A stretch of 34,630 nt of DNA, taken from contig DASXJE010000145.1 in assembly GCA_036497565.1 (NCBI GenBank), positions 1-34,630 on the forward strand, in the 5' to 3' direction. Position 1 is the first letter of the stretch; every line of letters starts with the position of its first letter. Under the pieces are notes generated by a model. That model worked only from the letters and a program-made list of their open reading frames with translations, did no database searches and was not told the origin of the DNA. This DNA is from Mycobacteriales bacterium. GTDB lineage: Bacteria; Actinomycetota; Actinomycetes; Mycobacteriales; QHCD01. The translations under genes and the position numbers were made by a program. Positions 22,530 through 29,395 of this stretch are shown piece after piece.

Positions 22530-24527
22530 TTAGTCGTTGTCCCGCAGCAGGTCCAGCAGGGCGCTCCCGTAGAGCTCGAGCTTGCGCGGTCCCACGCCCG
22601 GAAGCGCGGCGAGCTCCGGAATGCTGCGCGGCCGGGCCTCGGCCACCGCGGCGAGGGTGGCGTCGGCGAAGACGACGTAGGCCGGCACCTTCTGTTCGGC
22701 CGACTGGGTGGACCGCCAGGCCCGGAGCCGCTCGAAGAGCGCGGCGGCGGCCGGATCCAGCTCCGGGCGCGGGGTGCGGGCCGACCGGCTCGTGGGCCGG
22801 CGGGTCTCAGGGGCCAGGCCCTGCAGGAACCGGCTGCGTCGCCGGCTGCGCCGACCGCCCGGGGTGCGGGTGAGCGACCACGACAGCGCGAGGTGTTCCC
22901 GCGCCCGCGTAACGCCGACGTAGAGCAGGCGCCGCTCCTCCGCCACCTGCTCGTCGGTCGTGGCGTGCTGGATCGGCAGCGTGCCGTCGGCGATACCGAC
23001 GATGAAGACGGCGTCCCACTCGAGTCCCTTGGCCGCGTGCAGCGACGCCAGCGTGACCCCCTGCACGGTCGGCGCGTGCTGGGCGCTCGCCCGCTGCTCG
23101 AGCTCGGCGACCAGGTCGCCGAGGCCGGCCTGCGGGTCGGCCGCGGCAAGCTCCTCGCCGACCTGGACCACCGCGGCGAGCGACTCCCACCGCTCGCGCG
23201 CGGCCCCGCCCGGCGGCGGGGCGTCCGGCGCCCATCGGGCCGAGGAGAGCACCGCGCGGGTGGCCTCGACCAGCGGCGTACCCGGGCTCACCGCGTGCGA
23301 GCCGCCGCGTAGCAGCACCATCGCCTCGCGGACCTCCGGCCGGTCGAAGAACCGCTCGCCGCCGCGCAGGACGTAGGGCACGCCGGCCTCGGCGAGGGAG
23401 CGCTCATAGCTCTCGGACTGCGCGTTGACGCGATAGAGCACCGCGATCTCGCTGGCCGGCGTGCCGCCGTCGACCAGGGCGCGGCAGGCCGCGGCGACCG
23501 CCGCGGCCTCGGCCGGCTCGTCGGGGTATTCGCGGTAGCTCGGCTCCGGACCGGGCGGACGCTGACCCACCAGGCGCAGCCGGGCCGCGGGCCGGCCGGA
23601 CTGGGCGGCGATGGCGTTGGCGAGCTCGACGACCTGCGGCGTCGAGCGGTAGTCGCGCTCGAGTCGGACCACCACCGTCGCGGGGTGCCGCCGGGCGAAG
23701 TCGAGCAGGTAGTCGGGGCTGGCGCCGGCGAAGGAGTAGATCGTCTGGTTGACGTCGCCGACCACACACACGTCGTGTCGGCCGCCGAGCCACGCATCGA
23801 GCAGCCGCTGCTGCAACGGGCTGACGTCCTGGTATTCGTCGACCACGAAGTGCCGGTAGCGGGCCCGCATCTCCTCGGCGACGTCGTGATGCTCCTCGAC
23901 CGCTGCGGCGGTGACCAGCAACAGGTCCTCGAAGTCGAGTACGCCGGCCCGGGACTTGATCTCCTCGTAGGCGGCGTAGACGTCGGCGACGGTGGCGCCG
24001 GCCACCGGCGGCGTCCGCCCCTTCACGTCCGCGGCGGCGACGTAGTCCTGGGGTCCGGTCAGCGTCGCCTTGGCCCATTCGACCTCCGCGGCGAGGTCAC
24101 GCAGGGTCGCGCGATCGGTGCCGAGCCGGCAGCGGGTGGCCGCCTGCCCGACGAGCCGGAGCTTGTTGTCGACCAGCGGCGGCATGGGGCCGCCGAGCAC
24201 CCGGGGCGCGAAGTAGCGCAACTGGCGCAGCGCAGCGGCGTGGAACGTGCGGGCCTGCACGGCGCCGACCCCCAGCGCCCGCAGCCGGGTGCGCATCTCC
24301 CCCGCGGCCCGCGCAGTGAAGGTGACGGCGAGTAGCTGACCGGCTGGAACCTCCCCGGTGCGCACCGCGTGGGCGATGCGGTGGGTGATCGTGCGGGTCT
24401 TGCCGGTGCCCGCGCCGGCGAGCAGGCACACGGGGCCGCGCACGTTGAGCACCGCCTCGCGCTGCTCCGGGTCGAGCCCGGCGAGGACATCGGCGTCGGC
24501 GGGTGCGATGTCGTCGGTGCGGGCCAC
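22530..24527 (-). CDS. uvrD2: UvrD2-type superfamily 1 DNA helicase with HRDC domain
   Basis: This 665-residue ATP-dependent 3'-5' DNA helicase contains Walker A AGAGTGKT (about 37-44), VVDEYQDVS, GDVNQTIYSFAGA, LERDYRSTPQVVELA, SLHAAKGLEWDAVFIVG and LLYVGVTRAREHLALS. From about residue 585 a C-terminal HRDC domain follows (RAWRSTQSAEQKVPAYVVF, ELAALPGVGPRKLELYG). That domain, and the position between whiB7 and the mycoredoxin gene, identify UvrD2, which is essential in M. tuberculosis as I recall. GTG 24527 has GAGAAT exactly six bases ahead, suggesting a leaderless start. It is divergent from the mycoredoxin gene. Confidence 0.95.
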   Translation of the reverse strand: MARTDDIAPADADVLAGLDPEQREAVLNVRGPVCLLAGAGTGKTRTITHRIAHAVRTGEVPAGQLLAVTFTARAAGEMRTRLRALGVGAVQARTFHAAALRQLRYFAPRVLGGPMPPLVDNKLRLVGQAATRCRLGTDRATLRDLAAEVEWAKATLTGPQDYVAAADVKGRTPPVAGATVADVYAAYEEIKSRAGVLDFEDLLLVTAAAVEEHHDVAEEMRARYRHFVVDEYQDVSPLQQRLLDAWLGGRHDVCVVGDVNQTIYSFAGASPDYLLDFARRHPATVVVRLERDYRSTPQVVELANAIAAQSGRPAARLRLVGQRPPGPEPSYREYPDEPAEAAAVAAACRALVDGGTPASEIAVLYRVNAQSESYERSLAEAGVPYVLRGGERFFDRPEVREAMVLLRGGSHAVSPGTPLVEATRAVLSSARWAPDAPPPGGAARERWESLAAVVQVGEELAAADPQAGLGDLVAELEQRASAQHAPTVQGVTLASLHAAKGLEWDAVFIVGIADGTLPIQHATTDEQVAEERRLLYVGVTRAREHLALSWSLTRTPGGRRSRRRSRFLQGLAPETRRPTSRSARTPRPELDPAAAALFERLRAWRSTQSAEQKVPAYVVFADATLAAVAEARPRSIPELAALPGVGPRKLELYGSALLDLLRDND

Positions 24528-24554
24528 CGGGGCATTCTCCCAGGCGGGTACGAC

Positions 24555-24581
24555 GGGAAGGTCCTGGCCCGTCGCCGTGTT
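24555..24581 (+). promoter_or_regulatory. SigR/SigH-type promoter candidate for the mycoredoxin gene
   Basis: GGGAAG (24555-24560) is separated by exactly 18 bases from GTT (24579-24581), one base from the GGGAAT-N18-GTT consensus of thiol-stress sigma factors. It faces the mycoredoxin gene, a family known to belong to SigR/SigH regulons. The leader would be about 55 bases. Confidence 0.5.
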
Positions 24582-24642
24582 GGTTAGTGAGCGTCAGTAA
24601 CGGGGCATGCACACCATGACGACCCACACCGGAGGAGAGACG

Positions 24643-24891
24643 ATGGCCCAGGGAAGCTCCCTGACGATGTTCACCACTACGTGGTGCGGATACTGCCAGC
24701 GCCTCAAGAAGCAGATGGAACGAGAAGGCATCGACTTCGGTGAGGTCGACATCGAGCAGGACGACGGGGCCGCCGATCTCGTCATGAAGGTCAACGGGGG
24801 CAACCAGACCGTGCCGACCCTGCTCTTCCCCGACGGCAGCGCGCTGACCAACCCCACGGTCGACCAGATCCGGGAGAAGCTGGCCTCCTGA
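24643..24891 (+). CDS. mrx1: Mycoredoxin (mycothiol-dependent glutaredoxin-like oxidoreductase)
   Basis: This 82-residue thioredoxin-fold protein has the active site CGYC (Cys15, Cys18) in MFTTTWCGYCQRLKKQM, the cis-Pro strand QTVPTLLFPDGS and a C-terminal helix. Mycoredoxin-1 reduces protein-mycothiol mixed disulfides in actinobacteria. ATG 24643 is chosen over 24607 because GGAGGAGA lies just ahead and the family begins there. It is divergent from uvrD2, as in mycobacteria, and is followed after 14 bases by the uridine-kinase-like gene, so the two are probably co-transcribed. Confidence 0.93.
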   Translation: MAQGSSLTMFTTTWCGYCQRLKKQMEREGIDFGEVDIEQDDGAADLVMKVNGGNQTVPTLLFPDGSALTNPTVDQIREKLAS

Positions 24892-24905
24892 CCGGAGCGC
24901 CACGA

Positions 24906-25532
24906 ATGCCCCCGCGCCCGACGGCGCCGCACCGGCTCCCCGACCTGCTCGGCGATCTGCTGGCCGACCGCCGCCGGGACCGGCCGTTGCGGGTCGCGGT
25001 CGACGGTGCCGGCCCGACGCACCCGGATCGGGTCGCCGACTCATTGGTCGACCCGCTCCGGATCCGGGGGCGACGCGCCGTCCGGGTCGACTCCGGCTGG
25101 TTCCTGCGTCCCGCGTCACTGCGGTTGGAGCGCGGCCGGACCGACCCGGACGCGTTCTTCGACGACTGGCTGGACGCCGGCGCACTGTGCCGCGAGGTCC
25201 TCGACGCCGCCGACCGGCCGACCGATGCCCGGGTCCTCCCGACGCTGCGCGACCCGCAGACCGACCGGGCGACCCGGGCGGACTACGTCGAGGTCGGGTC
25301 CGACACCGTGGTGCTGGTCTCCGGATGGCTCCTGCTCGGCCGCGCTCTGCCGTTCGACGTCACGGTTCACCTGCGGCTGTCCGCCGCGGCGCTGCGCCGT
25401 CGTACGCCCGAAGGGGAGCAGTGGACGCTGCCGGCGTTCGAGCGGTACGAGGCGGAGGTGGGCCCGGCGGACCGGGCCGATGTCGTCCTGCTCGTCGACG
25501 ATCCGGCGCACCCCGCGGTTCAGCTGCGCTGA
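24906..25532 (+). CDS. Uridine-kinase-like protein without an intact P-loop
   Basis: This 208-residue protein follows the uridine kinase/phosphoribulokinase layout. An N-terminal LRVAVDGAGPTHPDRVADSL strand-loop is followed by a DSGWFLRPASLRLERGRTDP block, a VVLVSGWLLLG strand, a LRLSAAALRRRT lid-type helix and a final ADVVLLVDDPAHP. The place of the Walker A motif reads DGAGPTHPD, with no GKS/T, so normal ATP binding is doubtful. GGAG lies eight bases before ATG 24906. It may be a degenerate kinase or a nucleotide-binding regulator. Its stop codon abuts the convergent nudC stop with no spacer. No partner gene clarifies its role. Confidence 0.75.
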   Translation: MPPRPTAPHRLPDLLGDLLADRRRDRPLRVAVDGAGPTHPDRVADSLVDPLRIRGRRAVRVDSGWFLRPASLRLERGRTDPDAFFDDWLDAGALCREVLDAADRPTDARVLPTLRDPQTDRATRADYVEVGSDTVVLVSGWLLLGRALPFDVTVHLRLSAAALRRRTPEGEQWTLPAFERYEAEVGPADRADVVLLVDDPAHPAVQLR

Positions 25533-26426
25533 TCAGCCCGATTCGAGCCAGTCGGTGATCAACCGGTAGGCGATCGAGACCGGCGGGGGAAGCCGCAGGT
25601 CGCCGTCGCGGCGGCGGATCTGCTCGCGGCTGTACCAGTGCGCCTCCGCGAGCTCACCGTCCTGGAGTTCCAGCTCGCTCGGGCCGTCCACGCGGGCGGT
25701 GAAGCCCAGCATCAGCGAACCCGGGAAGGGCCACGGCTGGCTGGCGGCATAGCGGATGTCTCGGACGGTGATCCCGACCTCCTCGTCGACCTCACGGGCC
25801 ACCGCCGCCTCGGCCGATTCACCGGCCTCCACGAACCCGGCGAGCACGGAGAAGCGGCCCTCGGGCCAGGACGGCTGGCGGCCGAGCACGCACCGGTCGC
25901 CGCCGTCATGTACCAGCATGATCACGGCGGGGTCGGTGCGCGGGAAGTGCTCGCTCCCGTCGTTGGGGCATAGGCGGGACCAGCCGGCCTTGATGACCTC
26001 GGTCGCCGTACCGCAACGTGGGCAGCGGGTATGGGTGCGGTGCCAGTTGGCCAGCGAGATCGCGGCGGTGAGGAGTCCGGTCCCGAGATCGTCCAAGTCC
26101 GCGCCGATGTCGCGCAGGCCGCCGCGGGCGCCGGCGCCGCCGTCCGGATCGGCCGGTGGCTCGGTGTCCAGGGCGGCGAAGTACGGGACGCCGTCGCGCT
26201 CCCCGAGGAAGATGCGCAGCGCCGCGTCCGGAACCTCGTCGGAACCGGCGAGGCGCAACCGCGGCCCGGCGCCGGTGTCGTCGAAGGCGACCCGCTGATC
26301 CGGCGCGACGAGCAGCACCCGGCCGCGCTTCCACGCGCCGGCGAGCCACGCGTCGTCGGTACGCCGCAGCGCGGCCCGGTCGAAGCCCACGCGGGACAGC
26401 GCCGGCTCACGCGAACTCTGCGTCAC
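25533..26426 (-). CDS. nudC: NAD(+)/NADH diphosphatase (NUDIX), NudC-type
   Basis: This 297-residue enzyme hydrolyses NADH/NAD+ to NMN(H) and AMP; NudC family members also remove NAD caps from RNA. The NUDIX box G-x5-E-x7-REVDEEVG is complete (GFVEAGESAEAAVAREVDEE, about residues 194-216). The specificity motif SQPWPFPGS follows it. A zinc-ribbon region CPRCG ... RLCPNDGSEHFPR keeps three of the four usual cysteines; the fourth is Asp. GTG 26426 overlaps the stop of the M16 gene as GTGA, making it the last cistron of a three-gene operon. Confidence 0.94.
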   Translation of the reverse strand: MTQSSREPALSRVGFDRAALRRTDDAWLAGAWKRGRVLLVAPDQRVAFDDTGAGPRLRLAGSDEVPDAALRIFLGERDGVPYFAALDTEPPADPDGGAGARGGLRDIGADLDDLGTGLLTAAISLANWHRTHTRCPRCGTATEVIKAGWSRLCPNDGSEHFPRTDPAVIMLVHDGGDRCVLGRQPSWPEGRFSVLAGFVEAGESAEAAVAREVDEEVGITVRDIRYAASQPWPFPGSLMLGFTARVDGPSELELQDGELAEAHWYSREQIRRRDGDLRLPPPVSIAYRLITDWLESG

Positions 26427-27817
26427 CCGGGGCCGGCCCCACCGGTGTCGACGGCATCGCGTGCTGCCGGGCGGACCTCGACGTCGCCCAGCGCCTCGAC
26501 CGAGGACGCCATGCCGGCCGCGTCGCCGAGGACGACCGTCACCAGCCGGGCCGGAGCGAGGAACCGCCGGGCCTGCGCGTAGACCTCGTCGAGGGTCACC
26601 GTCGCCAGGTGGCGCGGATGTTCGCGGAGCCAGTCGATGTCCAGTCCGACGCCGGCGAGGGCGGACAGCGTCGACGCGAGCCCGGTCTGCGTCGCCACCG
26701 ACATGGCCAGGTTGCCGATCGCGTACTGCCGCACGTTGTCGAGCTCGGACTGCTGCACGGGCCCGGTCGCCATCCGACCGAGCTCGTACTGCATCTCCAG
26801 CAGCGCCGGCGCGGTGACCTCGGTCGCGACGTCGGCCTGCACGACCAGCGCGGACCCGGCCGCGGCATGGTCGAGCCGGCTGTTCGGCGTGTAGGTGTAG
26901 CCCTTGTCCTCTCGGATGTTCTCGGTCAACCGCGAGGAGAAGTAGCCGCCGAACACCAGGTTGGCCAGCTGCAACGCCGGATAGTCGGGATCGTCGCGGC
27001 GCAGTGCCGGGCCACCGAGCCGGATCGCGGACTGCACCGACCCCGGCCGGTCGACGATCAGGGTCGGCGCCCGCGCCACCTCGGGAAGCGGCGGAGCGAC
27101 TCCCGCGGATCCGGTGGCGCGCCATACGTCGAGCGCCTGCTCGACCCGGTCGAGCGTGCGCGCCGGAGAGAGGTCGCCGACGAGGATCAGGGTGCTGCCG
27201 GCCGGCGCGACGCGTTCGGCGTGCAGCCGCCGCAGCGCTGCGGGATTCACCCGGCGCACGGCGTCGACGTCGGGCAGCTCTTTGGCGTAGGGATGCCCGT
27301 CGTACATGCGCTCGGCCAGCGCTTCGCGGGCGAGCACCGACGGCTGGGCGCGGGCGATGGCAAGCCGCTCCACCAGCCGGTCACGCTCCCCGGCGACCTC
27401 GTGCGAAGGGTAGGTGGCCGTGGTCAGGACCTCGGCGAGCAGCCCGAGCAGCGCCGGCAGGCCGGTGGCGAGGGTGTTGCCGCCGACCAGCAGCCGGTCG
27501 GCGTCGGTCGACACGTGCATGTCCGCGCCGAGCCGCTGCAACGCCTCGGCGATCTCGACCTGGGACCGTTCGGCGGTGCCGGCGAGCATCGTGTCGCCGA
27601 GCAGCGCGGACCGGGCCGCGTGGGTGGTCGCGGTGCGCGGCGTACCGGCGAACGGCACCCGCAGCCGCATCTCGACCAGCGGCACCCCGGCCTGCCGGAC
27701 GACCACGACGCGAAGCCCGTTGGCCAGCGTCCGCTCGGCCGTCCGGGCCCGGCGTACCCGCGGTGGGGGCCCGAGGGCAGGGACGACGTCGTCGGCGGCG
27801 GGCAGCGCAGCGCTCAT
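26423..27817 (-). CDS. M16-family peptidase-like subunit lacking the zinc motif
   Basis: This 464-residue protein has the M16 fold (GLRVVVVRQAGVPLVEMRLRV at the start). At the place of HxxEH it reads THAARSALLGD, so it cannot bind the catalytic zinc in the usual way. It keeps the C-terminal substrate-binding pair in NIREDKGYTYTPNSR (Arg and Tyr, near residue 305). This is the inactive half of a two-subunit M16 enzyme, the partner being the next gene upstream. ATG 27817 overlaps that gene's stop as ATGA. No signal peptide is seen, so the complex should be cytoplasmic. Confidence 0.9.
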   Translation of the reverse strand: MSAALPAADDVVPALGPPPRVRRARTAERTLANGLRVVVVRQAGVPLVEMRLRVPFAGTPRTATTHAARSALLGDTMLAGTAERSQVEIAEALQRLGADMHVSTDADRLLVGGNTLATGLPALLGLLAEVLTTATYPSHEVAGERDRLVERLAIARAQPSVLAREALAERMYDGHPYAKELPDVDAVRRVNPAALRRLHAERVAPAGSTLILVGDLSPARTLDRVEQALDVWRATGSAGVAPPLPEVARAPTLIVDRPGSVQSAIRLGGPALRRDDPDYPALQLANLVFGGYFSSRLTENIREDKGYTYTPNSRLDHAAAGSALVVQADVATEVTAPALLEMQYELGRMATGPVQQSELDNVRQYAIGNLAMSVATQTGLASTLSALAGVGLDIDWLREHPRHLATVTLDEVYAQARRFLAPARLVTVVLGDAAGMASSVEALGDVEVRPAARDAVDTGGAGPG

Positions 27818-29121
27818 CGGGCACCTCCGGGGACGACCTCGACGACGGCACGGCGCTGCGGTTGCAAGGCGCCCGCCGCCGCCCGCACCTGGTCCTCGGT
27901 GATCGCGGCGATCCGCGACGGCAGCTCGGAAATCAGGTCGGCCCGGCCGTGCACCACCTCCAGTGCCGCGAGGTTGAGCGCGCGGCCGAGGACCGGGTCG
28001 AGGTCGTGCAGCATCTGGGCGACCACGCGGGCCTTCACCCGGTCGAGCTCGCCGGGGGCCGGGCCGTCGGTGGCGAGCCGGTCGGTCTCCTCGTGGGCCG
28101 CCGCGAGGACCGCGTCGGCGGTGGTGGTCGGGTTGTGCACGGCCTGGAAGATCAGCGCGGTCGGGTCCCGGACGTCGAACGGGTCGCCCATGAAACCGAG
28201 GTACGCCGCGAGCTGGGTGACGGTGCGGTCGCGGCGGACCAGCCGGCGTTCGAGCCGGGACGCGTCGCCGTCGGTGAGCACCTCGCCGAGCACCAGGTAC
28301 GGCAGGTAGCCGTCGAGGTCGCGGACCGGGTCGGGGACCCGCCACGCGGCCGCGACGGCCGGCGCCGGAGCGTGCTCGTCGACGACCTTCCCGCGCCGTT
28401 CACTGGTCAGGTCGGGCTCGGCCAGCCGCGGTGTCGCCGGTCGGCGCCGGCTCTTGATGCCGCCGAAGTAGCGCTTGATCAGGCCGACCGTGTCGTCGAC
28501 GTCGAAGTCGCCGGCGATGCAGAGCAGCGCGTTGGCCGGCGTGTAGTAGCGGCGGAAGAAGCTCTTCGCGTCGTCGACGGTCGCCGCCTCCAGGTCGGAG
28601 AATTCGCCGTACCCGTTGTGCGCGTTGGGGAAGGTGTCGAACATCACCGGCGGCAGGGAGAGCCACGGAAAGCCGCCGTAGGGGCGGTTGAGCACGTTGA
28701 CCCGGATCTCCTCCTTGACCACCGAGAGCTGGTTGGCGAGGTTTTCCTCGGTGATCCGCGGGCTCTCCATCCGGTCCGCCTCGAGGAAGAGCGCCCGCTC
28801 CAGCGCGTTGCTCGGCAGCACCTCGTAGTAGTTGGTGTAGTCGAGGTGGGTGCTGCCGTTGAACGTGCCGCCCGAGGACTGTACGTAGCGGAAGTGCGCC
28901 AGCTTCTCCAGATGCGCCGAGCCCTGGAACATGAGGTGCTCGAAGAGATGGGCGAATCCGGTGCGGCCGGGCGGCTCGATGCGGATGCCGACGCCGTAGT
29001 AGACGGCGACGGCGACGACCGGCACGCTGCGGTCGGGTGCCAGCAGCACCTGCAGACCGTTGTCGAGGACGGTGCGTTCGAGGGCGTAGGACGGGGCAGG
29101 AAGAGTGGGTGCAGAGGGCAC
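27814..29121 (-). CDS. M16-family zinc metallopeptidase, catalytic subunit
   Basis: This 435-residue protein has an intact inverted zinc motif HLFEH (His58, Glu61, His62) and the downstream Glu ligand in VVKEEIRVNV (Glu138, 75 residues after His62), as expected for M16 peptidases. Other family blocks are GGTFNGSTHLDYTNYYEVLP and FFRRYYTPANALLCIAGDF. It should form a clamp with the inactive subunit encoded next and cut small peptides. GTG 29121 has TAGGGT exactly six bases ahead, so the message is probably leaderless. It heads the operon M16 - M16 - nudC. The substrate is unknown. Confidence 0.92.
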   Translation of the reverse strand: MPSAPTLPAPSYALERTVLDNGLQVLLAPDRSVPVVAVAVYYGVGIRIEPPGRTGFAHLFEHLMFQGSAHLEKLAHFRYVQSSGGTFNGSTHLDYTNYYEVLPSNALERALFLEADRMESPRITEENLANQLSVVKEEIRVNVLNRPYGGFPWLSLPPVMFDTFPNAHNGYGEFSDLEAATVDDAKSFFRRYYTPANALLCIAGDFDVDDTVGLIKRYFGGIKSRRRPATPRLAEPDLTSERRGKVVDEHAPAPAVAAAWRVPDPVRDLDGYLPYLVLGEVLTDGDASRLERRLVRRDRTVTQLAAYLGFMGDPFDVRDPTALIFQAVHNPTTTADAVLAAAHEETDRLATDGPAPGELDRVKARVVAQMLHDLDPVLGRALNLAALEVVHGRADLISELPSRIAAITEDQVRAAAGALQPQRRAVVEVVPGGAR

Positions 29122-29127
29122 CCGATG

Positions 29128-29133
29128 ACCCTA
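29128..29133 (-). promoter_or_regulatory. -10 box for the leaderless M16 operon
   Basis: TAGGGT on the reverse strand ends six bases before GTG 29121. No clear -35 element is visible 16-18 bases further upstream. Confidence 0.45.
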
Positions 29134-29173
29134 ACCGGCGGCGGTGTGCCCCGTCCGACCGCCCGCCCGTCTG

Positions 29174-29250
29174 CCAAAACGCACTCGGAGTGCGTTTTGG
29201 TCGGCGACACGCCGTGCGGGAGGCTCAAAACGCACTCCGAGTGCGTTTTG
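29174..29250. promoter_or_regulatory. Two near-identical long palindromes between the M16 and uxaA-like operons
   Basis: Copy 1 (29174-29200) has 13-base arms beginning CCAAAACGCACTC around a single central G. Copy 2 (29226-29250) has 12-base arms CAAAACGCACTC around a central C. Both arms are perfect in each copy, and both copies are followed by TCGG after the closing G run. Centres are 51 bases apart, close to five helical turns. The second copy ends 15 bases before the -35 of the rightward promoter. They look like paired binding sites of a dimeric regulator. No regulator gene is adjacent. Confidence 0.75.
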
Positions 29251-29265
29251 GTCGGGGGCCCGGCG

Positions 29266-29294
29266 TTGACGGTCCGGACGGGGCAGGAAAGGAT
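29266..29294 (+). promoter_or_regulatory. Predicted promoter of the uxaA-SDR-larA-like operon
   Basis: TTGACG (29266-29271) and AAGGAT (29289-29294) are separated by 17 bases, a good primary-sigma arrangement. The predicted start near 29301 gives a leader of about 95 bases. It sits directly downstream of the twin palindromes. Confidence 0.55.
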
Positions 29295-29395
29295 GAGCGG
29301 GCAATCATCCGATGTCTTGCGGCGTACGACGACGATCGGATCGCCCCGGCACGCCACCGACGGCCGACCGCCACGGCGATCCAGGAAGGTGCGGC

